From Alistipes sp. (GTDB taxonomy: Bacteria; Bacteroidota; Bacteroidia; Bacteroidales; Rikenellaceae), in the NCBI GenBank assembly GCA_017629035.1, contig JAGBXX010000023.1, forward strand, positions 1 through 64,000: a stretch of DNA of 64,000 nucleotides. The letters are read 5' to 3'. Below the pieces are notes generated by a model, which searched no databases, was not told the DNA's origin, and saw nothing but the letters and a program-made list of their open reading frames with translations. A program made the position numbers and the translations under genes. Shown here piece by piece: positions 47,824 to 56,997 of the stretch (within the stretch, counting starts at the first letter, position 1; every line of letters starts with the position of its first letter).

Positions 47824-48741
47824 CTATTCTTGCTTTGTTGCTGCGTCTATGAAGCTGAGTATTGCGTCAAGGTCGGTAGGCGCAAACCAGCCAATGGACG
47901 AATCACGACGAAACCACGTGAGCTGGCGCTTGGCATAGCGGCGTGAGTTGCGCTTGATAAGTTCGATAGCCTCCTCAAGCGTAGAGTTGCCATCGAAGTA
48001 GTCGAATAGCTCACGGTAGCCCACAGTCTGCAGAGAGTTGAGCTCTCGGTAAGGTAGTAGTGCCCTGACCTCGTCGACAAGGCCATCGGTGACCATCATA
48101 TCGACACGTCGGTTGATGCGGTCGTAGAGGATATCACGAGGCATATCAGTGCCTATCTTCACAATATTGAAATCACGCTCTGTGCTCCTGCCACTACGCA
48201 GCTCTGAGTAACGCTTGCCCGTAAGTAGACACACCTCGAGAGCACGCACAACACGCTGAGGGTTAGATATATCCATCTGCGAGGCATACTCTGGGTCGAG
48301 CTCACGAAGCTCCGCTACAAGCGACTCTACACCCTCTCTCTCAAGTCGTTGCTTAAGCTCCGAGCGAAGTTTCTCATCGGCCTCGGGAAGGTCGTCCATA
48401 CCGTCACACAGAGCCTGGACATAGAGTCCCGAGCCACCTACGGCTACGACATACTCATGCGTCTTGAAGAGCTCATCAAGGCGTGCAAGGGCCTCCTGCT
48501 CGAAGCGTCCTGAATTGAACTCATCGTGGATATCTCTGTCGGCAATGAAGTAGTGCTTGGCAGCAGCCTGCTCCTGGGGTGTGGGCTGCGCTGTGCCGAT
48601 AGCCATGCCACGATAAACCTGGCGTGAGTCAGTCGAGATAATAGGGGCAGAGAAGTGCTGCGCAAGCTCTACGGCAAGGGCACTCTTACCCGAACCCGTA
48701 GGGCCTACAACGACGATGAGTGTGCCTCGTTTAGAACTCAT
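47824..48741 (-). CDS. miaA: tRNA dimethylallyltransferase
   Basis: Adds a dimethylallyl group to A37 of tRNAs reading UNN codons. The P-loop GPTGSGKSALAVELA and the substrate motif STDSRQVYRGMAIGTAQPT are typical. LTWFRRDSSIGWF marks the C-terminal tRNA-binding helix. Several ATGs are clustered at the start (48741, 48744, 48753, 48762, 48765); 48741 gives MSSKRGTLIVVVGPTGSG. All overlap the 3' end of the preceding gene by a few codons, implying coupling. Confidence 0.93.
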   Translation of the reverse strand: MSSKRGTLIVVVGPTGSGKSALAVELAQHFSAPIISTDSRQVYRGMAIGTAQPTPQEQAAAKHYFIADRDIHDEFNSGRFEQEALARLDELFKTHEYVVAVGGSGLYVQALCDGMDDLPEADEKLRSELKQRLEREGVESLVAELRELDPEYASQMDISNPQRVVRALEVCLLTGKRYSELRSGRSTERDFNIVKIGTDMPRDILYDRINRRVDMMVTDGLVDEVRALLPYRELNSLQTVGYRELFDYFDGNSTLEEAIELIKRNSRRYAKRQLTWFRRDSSIGWFAPTDLDAILSFIDAATKQE

Positions 48742-49237
48742 CATCGTAGCCATCGTCGCCATCAAACTCGTTGTAGTCGCTCATCATCTCCTCGAATATT
48801 GAGCCCGAATCCTCCGTTGCATCGGGGTCGTACTGGTCGGGCACGGGAGCATGCTCGAACGCTACACGTGGGTACTCGAGGTCGGCCTGTGGGCGCTGCA
48901 TATCGAGCAACTCGAGGTAGTACGAGCGGTTGTTGAGCATATCGAAGGTGTAGATGAGGCGGTCGTGGAACTCGTTGTTCACCTCCATGAGGCGGACATT
49001 CTCCATGCAGCGAGGAACACCTGGGATATCCTCGCCCATATCAATCTCCGAAAACTCCTCGACAGGCTGCCACTCGGCATTAGACTTAAAGATAGAGACC
49101 ATGCAGTCGTCATAGCCCAGAGCACTCAGGATGAAGCGATGAAACTCGCCAAGAGTCATGTCGGGATATACCTCGAAGTCGCGAACGAAGTTGTCGCTCT
49201 CGTCGCTGAGCATGCGATATTTGAAAACGATATTCAT
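48731..49237 (-). CDS. pRiA4b ORF-3-like family protein
   Basis: A 168-residue protein of the plasmid pRiA4b ORF-3 / MM3350-like fold (sometimes labelled IS1096 passenger TnpR). Typical elements are FKYRMLSDESDNFVRDFEV, TLGEFHRFILSALGYDD and a middle FTFDM-like YTFDMLNNRSYYLELL. The C-terminus is strongly acidic (DEF at the end). Function unknown. It is common in Bacteroidota next to housekeeping genes, so I do not take it as a mobile-element marker. It overlaps miaA. Confidence 0.75.
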   Translation of the reverse strand: MNIVFKYRMLSDESDNFVRDFEVYPDMTLGEFHRFILSALGYDDCMVSIFKSNAEWQPVEEFSEIDMGEDIPGVPRCMENVRLMEVNNEFHDRLIYTFDMLNNRSYYLELLDMQRPQADLEYPRVAFEHAPVPDQYDPDATEDSGSIFEEMMSDYNEFDGDDGYDDEF

Positions 49238-49317
49238 TGTACAAAGTGTTTATATTGATACAAAAGTAACAATAATTTATCAAACGACGATGCTACGGCG
49301 CCAAAATTTTGCGTTTA

Positions 49318-49360
49318 TTAGCACCCCTATCACGTAAGATATTCTCCGTTTGGGTGCTAA
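49318..49360. other. Inverted repeat in the divergent gap upstream of rho
   Basis: Perfect 9-bp arms TTAGCACCC and GGGTGCTAA separated by 25 bp. It lies upstream of the rho promoter and of the leftward gene, so it is more likely a protein-binding site than a leader structure. Confidence 0.45.
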
Positions 49361-49408
49361 AAGGTGAAGTTTAGCCACTCTGGGTTAAAATAAATATATA
49401 ATAGTGGT

Positions 49409-49438
49409 TTGTTGATTACAAAAAAAGCACTATATTTG
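49409..49438 (+). promoter_or_regulatory. Promoter of rho
   Basis: TTG 49409-49411, exactly 19 nt, TATATTTG 49431-49438; consensus match. Leader of about 70 nt to the ATG at 49515. Confidence 0.75.
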
Positions 49439-49514
49439 CATCATCATTGATAAGTCTTTAGCTCGCCTACGACCTTAGTAGCGTGAGCACCACATAATCT
49501 TTATAAATATTTGT

Positions 49515-51272
49515 ATGCACGATTTGTCAACATTGGAGGGCAAAAATATTCACGAGCTACGTGAAATTGCACGAGTCTTTGGCATAACCCCATCGACAAT
49601 GAAAAAGGGAGAACTCATAAGTCGCATCGTGGAGATCGCAACTCAGAGCAGCACCAAAGGCGAGGATACAAGCAACACAAACAACGAAATAGAGTCACAG
49701 AGTAGCGAGCCAGCACGCCGTGGTCGCCGCCCAAGAGTGAGTGGCGTGAAGGTTGGGGGCAATAGCAACACCCAGCGTGAGGTAGCAACAGAGATACCCG
49801 CAGAGAAGCCTATGCAAGAGCCTGTGGCTGAGCCAACCACTGCACCTGAGCAGGAGGCAGCGACACCTGCCGAGGAGAGCCACGAGCAGCGACAGCCCAA
49901 GCGCCGAGGACGTAGACCCAAGGGTGGCAACCAGCGACACGAGGAGAACAAAGCTCTGGAGAGCGTAGAGTCAAAACGTGACGAGGTAACGCCTGAGGAG
50001 CAGACAAGCTACGAGGCTCAAGCACCTGCGGAGCAGAGCAGCGAGGAGGTGGTGAGCGACCTTGCCAGCTTCATCCGTGAGTCGGACGAGGATGAGTTCA
50101 TCAGCGAGGAGATAGAGCACGAGGTGCATGAGAGCGAGATTACCAAGGATGACTTCACGGCAATCATCGAGGGCGAGGGTGTTCTCGAAATTATGCCCGA
50201 CGGCTTCGGCTTCTTGCGCTCGGCAGACTACAACTATCTCAACTCACCCGATGACATCTACGTGTCGCCATCGCAGATCAAACTCTTTGGACTCAAGGCG
50301 GGTGACACCGTAGCTGGATCTATTCGTCCACCAAAGGTTGGCGAGAAGTATTTTCCTCTCGTGCACGTGGAGCGCATCAACGGCCTCAAGCCTGAGCATG
50401 TGCGTGACCGTCAGCAGTTTGAGTACCTCACACCACTCTTCCCATCCGAGAAGTTCAACATCACTGGCAACGGACACAACAGCGTGTCGAACCGCATAAT
50501 CGACCTCTTTGCCCCTATTGGCAAGGGTCAGCGTGCTATGATTGTGGCACAGCCTAAGACGGGTAAGACTATGCTTCTGCAGTCTATCGCCAACGCTATT
50601 GCCGACAACCACCCCGAGGTATATATGATTGTGTTGCTCATCGACGAGCGCCCTGAGGAGGTTACCGAGATGGCTCGCCACGTGAAGGCCGAGGTTGTGG
50701 CCTCGACATTCGACGAGCAGGCATCACGCCACGTGAAGGTTGCAGAGATGGTGCTCGAGAAGGCTAAGCGCATGGTTGAGAGTGGTCATGACGTGGTCAT
50801 CTTCCTTGACTCTATCACTCGTCTTGCACGTGCATATAACTCCGTACAGCCAGCATCGGGCAAGGTGCTCTCGGGCGGTGTCGACGCAAATGCGCTACAC
50901 AAGCCTAAGCGCTTCTTTGGTGCTGCACGTAACACCGAGGAGAAGGGATCGCTCACAATCATCGCAACAGCACTCATCGACACTGGCTCGAAGATGGACG
51001 AGGTTATCTTCGAGGAGTTCAAGGGTACGGGTAACATGGAGCTCCAGCTTGACCGCAAGCTCGCAAACAAGCGTATCTACCCTGCTGTCGACGTTGTGGC
51101 CTCTGGTACTCGTCGTGAGGATTTGCTTCTACCACAGAGCGTTATGCAGCGCACGTGGATACTCCGCAAGCACCTCTCGGATATGACTACGGTCGAGGCT
51201 ATGGAGTTCATCCAGAAGCAGTTTAACCTCACACGTGACAACAACGACTTCTTGGCAACGATGAATCAGTAG
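49515..51272 (+). CDS. rho: Transcription termination factor Rho with long disordered insertion
   Basis: Hexameric RNA helicase ending transcription. An N-terminal SAP-like segment ([20 protein letters not shown]) is followed by about 170 residues of low-complexity sequence rich in Glu, Pro and Arg-Gly ([20 protein letters not shown]). The RNA-binding cold-shock domain comes next ([20 protein letters not shown]), then the RecA core with P-loop [11 protein letters not shown] and Walker [16 protein letters not shown]. It has 585 residues against 419 in E. coli. Disordered Rho insertions are known in Bacteroides and linked to phase separation; that function here is inference. Confidence 0.95.
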   Translation: MHDLSTLEGKNIHELREIARVFGITPSTMKKGELISRIVEIATQSSTKGEDTSNTNNEIESQSSEPARRGRRPRVSGVKVGGNSNTQREVATEIPAEKPMQEPVAEPTTAPEQEAATPAEESHEQRQPKRRGRRPKGGNQRHEENKALESVESKRDEVTPEEQTSYEAQAPAEQSSEEVVSDLASFIRESDEDEFISEEIEHEVHESEITKDDFTAIIEGEGVLEIMPDGFGFLRSADYNYLNSPDDIYVSPSQIKLFGLKAGDTVAGSIRPPKVGEKYFPLVHVERINGLKPEHVRDRQQFEYLTPLFPSEKFNITGNGHNSVSNRIIDLFAPIGKGQRAMIVAQPKTGKTMLLQSIANAIADNHPEVYMIVLLIDERPEEVTEMARHVKAEVVASTFDEQASRHVKVAEMVLEKAKRMVESGHDVVIFLDSITRLARAYNSVQPASGKVLSGGVDANALHKPKRFFGAARNTEEKGSLTIIATALIDTGSKMDEVIFEEFKGTGNMELQLDRKLANKRIYPAVDVVASGTRREDLLLPQSVMQRTWILRKHLSDMTTVEAMEFIQKQFNLTRDNNDFLATMNQ

Positions 51273-51277
51273 TGGCC

Positions 51278-52048
51278 ATGAGGTATCTTATAACACTCAT
51301 AACAGCCCTCTTTGTGACCTTTAGCGCCTTTGCATGGGGCGCTAAGGGACATGACGTTGTGGCGTGTATAGCACAGCGAAACCTATCAAAAAGGGCCGAG
51401 AAGCGTATCACAACATTGCTCCAGGGTCAGTCGATGGTCTACGTGGCAAACTGGATGGACAACGCAAGCCACACACCAGAGTATGAGCATACCAAGACGT
51501 GGCACTATGTCAACGTGGAGCCCAGCGAGGGGAGTTACTACGACTCAGAGAAGGAGCCTAAGGGCGATGTTGTGGTGGCGATAGACTCAATCATAGAGCG
51601 CATAAAGAGTGGCGAGCTGAGCAAGGAGGAGGAGCGCATCGAGCTGATGATGCTCATACACCTTGTAGGCGACATGCACTGCCCTATGCACGCTGGGCAC
51701 AAGAGCGACAGAGGTGGCAACAGCACCAAGGTGCGATATTTTGGTCAGCAGAAGAGTCTGCACACGCTCTGGGATAGCGACATTGTGGAGTCGGCACACC
51801 GCTGGAGCTACAGCGAGTGGGCTGAGCAGATAGATAGAGTGGGTCGCAAGCAGGAGCGTGAGATTCAGCAAGGCACGCCAAGTGAGTGGATAGAGGAGAG
51901 TGTTGCGCTGGTGGAGGATATATACAACAACAGCCCCACAAACCAAAACCTATCGTACGACTACGTGGCACGCTACGCCCCAGTCATCGAGCTCCAGCTG
52001 CTCAAGGGTGGTCTGCGCCTGGCAGCGATACTCGAGCAACTATACTAA
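51278..52048 (+). CDS. Secreted S1/P1-type nuclease
   Basis: Zinc-dependent single-strand nuclease / phosphodiesterase of the S1-P1 family. A signal peptide (MRYLITLITALFVTFSAFA) is followed directly by WGAKGHDVVA, where the N-terminal Trp of the mature enzyme is a zinc ligand. Other ligands: HTPEYEHTKTWHYVNVE, HLVGDMHCPMH and LHTLWDSDIVE. It has 256 residues. The ATG at 51278 is chosen over a GTG at 51272 that overlaps the rho stop. Periplasmic or exported nutrient scavenging is likely. Confidence 0.92.
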   Translation: MRYLITLITALFVTFSAFAWGAKGHDVVACIAQRNLSKRAEKRITTLLQGQSMVYVANWMDNASHTPEYEHTKTWHYVNVEPSEGSYYDSEKEPKGDVVVAIDSIIERIKSGELSKEEERIELMMLIHLVGDMHCPMHAGHKSDRGGNSTKVRYFGQQKSLHTLWDSDIVESAHRWSYSEWAEQIDRVGRKQEREIQQGTPSEWIEESVALVEDIYNNSPTNQNLSYDYVARYAPVIELQLLKGGLRLAAILEQLY

Positions 52049-52066
52049 TCAATAACCTGAGATACG

Positions 52067-53308
52067 ATGAATAGATTTAGTCTATTTACACTCCTTGCTC
52101 TGCTAACTATTAGCTGCAACAATGGTGGGCTGAGTGGCGAGGACGACACAACAATAGAGCCACCAAAGCAGGAGACTCCTGTGATTGAGTTTACAGGCTC
52201 GACAAGCTATGGCAACATCCACGAGGTAGAGCCCAACACCGAGTATACCACTATCGAGTTTGAGGTAGATACCCCATGGGTGCTCACCTTCGCAAGCTAC
52301 AACAACGAGTCGACAGAGTGGATATCGGCCGACAAGACATCGGGCGAGGCGGGTAAGCATAGCGTAACGCTTAGAATGGAGCCCAACAACACCCCCGACA
52401 ACCGCCTGGTGAGAGTGGAGATTCGCAACAAGAGTGTCTATGACTCTACACGTGTTACAGACATCAATGTCGACGACATGATCAATACCATTCAGGGCGT
52501 ATGCTACATGGTGTCGATACTGCAAAATAGATACTACGCCGATAAGTATCCCGTGGGTGTGAGAGTAAATCTCAATGCTGGATATAATCTCAAGGAGCTC
52601 ATCGACGAGTATGTCGAGGAGAAAAATATCAGCTACGATGATATTGAGTATCTGGATGTTAGGGGCAACCTGGGTAATAGCACACATATCGACTCGAACT
52701 ACGACTTTATCAACAACAGCCTCACCAACCTCAAGGAGCTGGACCTCTACCATGCCGACATGATAGAGATTCCGGTGGGTGCCTTCATGGGTAATAGGTC
52801 GATACACTACATCACCCTGCCCCATTACCTGCAGTCGATTGGCGACAACGCCTTCATGAACTCCGAGCTGCGTAATGTCAACCTTAGAATTCCACCCCAT
52901 GTGGAGTACGTGGGCATGAACGCCTTTGCTGGCACGCAGATTGGAGGCTCAGTCATCATAGGCACAAACACCGGCTTTATAAGCATCATGGACGATGCCT
53001 TCAACACCCCCTACATTTTCACCGTGGTATTCAAGGAGGGCATGAGCATCATCGAGGGCGGCAAGAACACCTTCAACCCTGCACTCTCATTCATGATTCT
53101 GCCCGAAACGCTCATGGAGATAAGACACTGGTATCTGAACAACGTGGGAATTATCTGCTGCTACGCCATCGACCCACCACATATTATCGACTCGATACTC
53201 ATGCAGCCAGATCGTGTAGGCGGCGTGCTGGTTCCCGTAGGCTCCTACCTCTTCTATACCGACCCATACGACCCCTGGAACAACCTGCCTATCTACCCCG
53301 CTCTTTAG
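52067..53308 (+). CDS. Surface lipoprotein with BACON-like and BspA-type LRR domains
   Basis: A 413-residue exported lipoprotein. The signal peptide ends in the lipobox LLTISC with the acylated Cys at residue 17. Residues about 50-125 look like a BACON domain (FEVDTPWVLTFASYNN to LVRVEIRN). The rest contains LRR_5/BspA-type repeats (LKELDLYHADMIEIPVGAFM, SIGDNAFMNSEL, EYVGMNAFAGTQ). The C-terminal Pro-rich end reads VPVGSYLFYTDPYDPW. A glycan- or protein-binding surface role is typical, but the ligand is unknown. It lies 18 nt after the nuclease gene, so the two may be coexpressed. Confidence 0.85.
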   Translation: MNRFSLFTLLALLTISCNNGGLSGEDDTTIEPPKQETPVIEFTGSTSYGNIHEVEPNTEYTTIEFEVDTPWVLTFASYNNESTEWISADKTSGEAGKHSVTLRMEPNNTPDNRLVRVEIRNKSVYDSTRVTDINVDDMINTIQGVCYMVSILQNRYYADKYPVGVRVNLNAGYNLKELIDEYVEEKNISYDDIEYLDVRGNLGNSTHIDSNYDFINNSLTNLKELDLYHADMIEIPVGAFMGNRSIHYITLPHYLQSIGDNAFMNSELRNVNLRIPPHVEYVGMNAFAGTQIGGSVIIGTNTGFISIMDDAFNTPYIFTVVFKEGMSIIEGGKNTFNPALSFMILPETLMEIRHWYLNNVGIICCYAIDPPHIIDSILMQPDRVGGVLVPVGSYLFYTDPYDPWNNLPIYPAL

Positions 53309-53369
53309 TGGATGTCAGTCATTTAGCACGATTACATCAAGCACTACAACACAACAAATACTCACATAA

Positions 53370-54482
53370 CAACCAACACGGGTTACGTTTTTGTAACCCA
53401 TGACATCAAGGAGAACTCAGATGTATTGGTAGTGGTCAAATGAAACACGGGTTACGTTTTTGTAACCCATGACATCAGAGGAGGCTCAGGCATATTGGTA
53501 GTGGCCAAAACAAACACGGGTTACGTTTTTGTAACCCGTGTTTGTTTATGGGGTGAGTTATTCTTATTGAGATGTTTTATGGAGGTTAGAGAGAATAGTG
53601 CATGGCAGAAGACGAGTGTTACGGTTGCCACAAGCTCCACAGACACAAGGGTTACGTTTTTGTAACCCATGACATCAAGGAGAACTCAGGCGTATTGGTA
53701 GTGATCAAATAAAACACGGGGTACGTTTTTGTAACCCGTGTTTGTTTATAGAGGTGTGCTATTCTGGTTGGGGTGTTTTAGAGAGATTAAGTAGGTTAAA
53801 GCACGGTAGAATAAGAACATCTCAGTTACCAAGAACTATAATTTTGGCACGGGGTACTACCAACCCTCAAACAAACGCCCATCCAACTTCATGGGTTACA
53901 AAAATGTAACCCGTGACAAAAGGGGCGTTACTACCCTAACAGCAGAGGTATTTTCCAGAAATACATGGGTAACAAAAACGTAACCCACGATAATATGTGG
54001 GTATATAACAACATAATGTAATCTCCCGGACTACACAGGTAACAAAAACGTAACTCATGATATTAGAGGACACTTCTACGGGTTGGGCAGTAACAACCAA
54101 ACACGTGGGTTACAAAAAAGTAACCCGCAACATCGGAGGGCACTCCTACGGATAAGGTAATACACCTCAAACTCATGGGTTACAAAAACGTAACCCATGA
54201 CATCAGAGGAGGCTCAAGCGTATTGGCAGTGACCAAATAAATCACGGGTTACAAAAAAGTAACCCATGACATCAGAGGAGGCTCAAGCGTATTGGCAGTG
54301 ACTAAATAAATCACGGGTTACAAAAAAGTAACCCATGACATCATAGGAGGCTCAGGCATATTGGTTGTAACCAAATAAAACACGGGTTACAAAAAAGTAA
54401 CCCGTGATATCAGAAAGGACTCAATCACATGTGGGGATAACACTGAAAACATGGGTAACGTTTTTGTAACCCGTGTTTCTGT
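53370..54482. repeat. Palindromic repeat array A, about 14 copies
   Basis: Each unit has a 20-bp core GGGTTACAAAAACGTAACCC or its reverse complement: 7-bp arms and a 6-nt A-rich or T-rich loop, with arms often extended by CAC/GTG or CAT/GTG. Cores begin at 53380, 53449, 53518, 53649, 53718, 53893, 53967, 54037 (degenerate), 54107, 54177, 54245, 54314, 54383 and 54453. Most steps are 68-70 bp. The loop is T-rich at the first five and the last copy, A-rich in the eight between, so the array changes orientation twice. The intervening 48-50 bp belong to a few recurring families. No gene is supported within it. Confidence 0.92.
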
Positions 54483-54559
54483 TTTAGTATAGACTTTGAG
54501 AAGGTGTGGGCGTGAACATAAACACGGACATGAGCGTGGGTATGAACACGGCAGCTCGG

Positions 54560-54988
54560 TTAGCCTCGGGTGTTGTAGTCGGCGTTGATAAGATTCATAG
54601 CCTTGAGAAACTTATGGACGTAGATATATGGGCCCACGACGATACAAGAGCCGAGGATGCCCCACAACCAGAAGTCCAAGGCATCGAACGAGTAACTGAT
54701 AGATCTGCGTCTAAGCTCAGCGCCCATGCGGTTAGAGATTCTGTGGCACCAGACAAATGAGGCGATACCAAACGTGAGCCACGAGAAGATGAAGCATATC
54801 AGGCAGAAGTGCATGGTGCTCTTGCCATCATGACGACTCGCCACAACATTGATCTCGCTCGAAATACGAGAATAGACAACAATCGGATAGATACCGAAAG
54901 TGAGCATGCCAAAGATAAGAGTCTTAAACAAACCTCGGTTGGTTGGGTGCTGTAAATTTGGAGGCAGTGGCTGATTTACCATATTCAT
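54560..54988 (-). CDS. DUF4234 membrane protein
   Basis: A 142-residue protein with the DUF4234 pattern TNRGLFKTLIFGMLTFGIYP near the start and two further hydrophobic segments (CLICFIFSWLTFGIASFVWC and WLWGILGSCIVVGPYIYVHK). It is expected in the inner membrane with three to four spans. The family often occurs as small membrane proteins of unknown function. ATG at 54988 is chosen. It follows the GH109 gene by about 29 nt and may be cotranscribed with it. Confidence 0.8.
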   Translation of the reverse strand: MNMVNQPLPPNLQHPTNRGLFKTLIFGMLTFGIYPIVVYSRISSEINVVASRHDGKSTMHFCLICFIFSWLTFGIASFVWCHRISNRMGAELRRRSISYSFDALDFWLWGILGSCIVVGPYIYVHKFLKAMNLINADYNTRG

Positions 54989-55017
54989 AATTACCAAGTT
55001 ATAAGGTTTTACCTAAT

Positions 55018-56685
55018 CTATCTGTTTATATTGCGTTGCACCTCGCTATACATGGCGTTGCGAGCCTTGGTCTTGGCGGTATTGAGGCGTTTGAGAGCCT
55101 TGGCCTCGGCAGCGGTATCTCCCGAATTGCGGGCAGCAGCAACGGCGTCGTAGAGTGTCCATAGTGCATACTGCTCGGTGGCACGGCGCTGTGCCTGGGT
55201 ATAAGCCTCGGCGATAGCCTCGGTATCGGCCTCATTGTCGGCATAGGCATGATTGTAGCCATCGACAATATTCCAGTAGCCACGGGTGAAGTCGGGGAAG
55301 GCTACCGAGGCGCAGTTGTTGTCCATAGAGAGCGCACCAAGCTCGGCAAGTGAGCACCACTCAGCCATGTCGTAGACATCCATATCGAGCGGAAGGCCAT
55401 TCTGGAGGCAGTAGACAAGGCGTGCATCCATAATGTAGTCCATGCCACCATGGCCCATCTCACGACCTCTCTCGCCAAACTTTGCCAATATAGGGTGGTA
55501 GTAGGCATCGAGCACGGCGTTGCGCTGCTCGTGGCTAAGGAAGCTATGTGCCGAGAGGTTGTCCATCTGCGGTGCATCATCACGCTTGAGCGACTCGCCA
55601 GAGAGTGCGAGCTCTGCCGTTGGGTACTTGGTAGCATAGCCCCTGGTGCCTGTGAGCTTGAACAGGCGGTTGTAGGGCTGCGGGGTCATGACATTGTGCT
55701 GAATCTCAACCACCTTGCCACGTGCCGTGCGCATGAGCGTTGTGGTGTGGTCACCATTGCGGAAGTCGGTGCACTCCTCGCCCATGCGGCTCTCGACAAG
55801 CTCCTTACCCACGAAGCTCTCGGTATCCATGGCCACGAGTGTGGTGAAGCGGTCGCCACGGTGTATATCCATGCACTGGGCAACAGGACCGAGGCCATGT
55901 GTGGCATAGAGGTCGCCACGATTCTCCTTGTTATACTTCAAGCGCCAGTGTAGCTCGTCGACATCATCATCCTCTGGGTCAAGCCAGTATGAGTCCCAGA
56001 ACTCGTCGAGAGTGTGGATATAAGCACCCTCGGCACGTACTATCTCGCCAAAGACTCCCTGCTGGGCCATGTTGAGCGCTGTCATCTCGAAATAGTCGTA
56101 GCAGCAGTTCTCGAGGATGAAGCAGTGCAGACGTCGTTGCTCGGCAAGGTCGATAAGCCTCCAGCACTGCTCGAGATTCATGGCCGAAGGTACCTCGATA
56201 GCCGTGTGCTTGCCGTGCTCCATGGCACACTCAGCAACGGGGAAGTGGTGGTTCCAGTCGGTGGCGATATATACAAGGTCGACATCCTCACGGCTACATA
56301 TAGCCTCGTAGCCACGCTCGCCCCAGTAGATGTCGGCAGGCATCAAAGACTCGTTTCTGAGGAATTTCTGGCATGCCTCGGCACGCTCCCTCTCGTAGTC
56401 ACACAGGGCGACAACCTCGACACCAGGGATGCAACTGAAGCGCCACACGGCCCATGGGCCACGCATACCAAGGCCCACAAACGCCACACGCACGTTGCGT
56501 ATAGGTGCCACGCTGAGCCCCACGACATGCTCCTGACCCTCGGCACGCTCGGGGGTATCTACGACGATAGTGCCACCATCCCAGTGCCACGACGTGGTAC
56601 AAGATAGCGACTGCGCAGATGTTGGATTGATAGCCACGGCCATAAGCGCCACCACGCCCAGGGCCAAAACCTTGATTGCTCTCAT
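55018..56685 (-). CDS. GH109 glycosidase (alpha-N-acetylgalactosaminidase family)
   Basis: An NAD-dependent glycoside hydrolase of the Gfo/Idh/MocA fold. The founding enzyme of family 109 removes terminal alpha-GalNAc, as on blood group A antigen and mucin glycans. A Sec signal peptide at residues 1-24 predicts export. The Rossmann motif FVGLGMRGPWAVW, the segment IATDWNHHFP, the catalytic-region YATHGLGPVAQ and the family end GHGGMDY and FPDFTRGYW are present. It has 555 residues, with an Ala-rich helical tail of about 80 residues beyond the usual end. No twin-arginine motif is seen, although cofactor-bearing GH109 proteins are often Tat-exported. It lies between the two palindrome arrays. 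Confidence 0.88.
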   Translation of the reverse strand: MRAIKVLALGVVALMAVAINPTSAQSLSCTTSWHWDGGTIVVDTPERAEGQEHVVGLSVAPIRNVRVAFVGLGMRGPWAVWRFSCIPGVEVVALCDYERERAEACQKFLRNESLMPADIYWGERGYEAICSREDVDLVYIATDWNHHFPVAECAMEHGKHTAIEVPSAMNLEQCWRLIDLAEQRRLHCFILENCCYDYFEMTALNMAQQGVFGEIVRAEGAYIHTLDEFWDSYWLDPEDDDVDELHWRLKYNKENRGDLYATHGLGPVAQCMDIHRGDRFTTLVAMDTESFVGKELVESRMGEECTDFRNGDHTTTLMRTARGKVVEIQHNVMTPQPYNRLFKLTGTRGYATKYPTAELALSGESLKRDDAPQMDNLSAHSFLSHEQRNAVLDAYYHPILAKFGERGREMGHGGMDYIMDARLVYCLQNGLPLDMDVYDMAEWCSLAELGALSMDNNCASVAFPDFTRGYWNIVDGYNHAYADNEADTEAIAEAYTQAQRRATEQYALWTLYDAVAAARNSGDTAAEAKALKRLNTAKTKARNAMYSEVQRNINR

Positions 56686-56731
56686 ATCTTCAAGTTATTG
56701 TGTTTCAGACTATATGGCTCGAACTACGATG

Positions 56732-56947
56732 CTACAAACGCACCTTTTGAAGCTCTTCGCCAAGCTTGTGTAGATAGTTCTCGATATCCATCAGACGCTC
56801 AAACGAGGGGCGCTTTTTGCCGCTAACATACTGACGCATGAGCACCGGATTGATGTTCATGCCCTTGGCCACCTGCGTAACATTGAGTTCGGGAAACCTC
56901 TCGAATAGAACCTCTATAACATTGTCGTAAGTTGTGATATTTTCCAT
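56732..56947 (-). CDS. Small HTH protein resembling the DNA-binding end of HicB
   Basis: A 71-residue protein with one helix-turn-helix: LNVTQVAKGMNINPVLMRQY followed by VSGKKRPSFERLMDIENYLH and LGEELQKVRL. This matches the C-terminal DNA-binding part of Bacteroidota HicB antitoxins, but the N-terminal HicB domain is missing and no hicA toxin gene is adjacent. It could be an autonomous regulator. Its start lies about 60 bp from the first palindrome of array B, and its 3' end is 46 bp before the GH109 gene. Confidence 0.7.
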   Translation of the reverse strand: MENITTYDNVIEVLFERFPELNVTQVAKGMNINPVLMRQYVSGKKRPSFERLMDIENYLHKLGEELQKVRL

Positions 56948-56997
56948 AAAAATAATTTTTCTGCAAGTTACAAATTATTTCTCACCCGTGCAACTTT

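Noticed and set aside
48731..49237. IS1096-type mobile element suggested by the TnpR label of the family
   Set aside because: No transposase, inverted ends or target duplication; the family is usual near housekeeping genes in Bacteroidota.
54506..54760. 84-residue plus-strand ORF
   Set aside because: Mostly antisense to the DUF4234 gene, which has clear family features.
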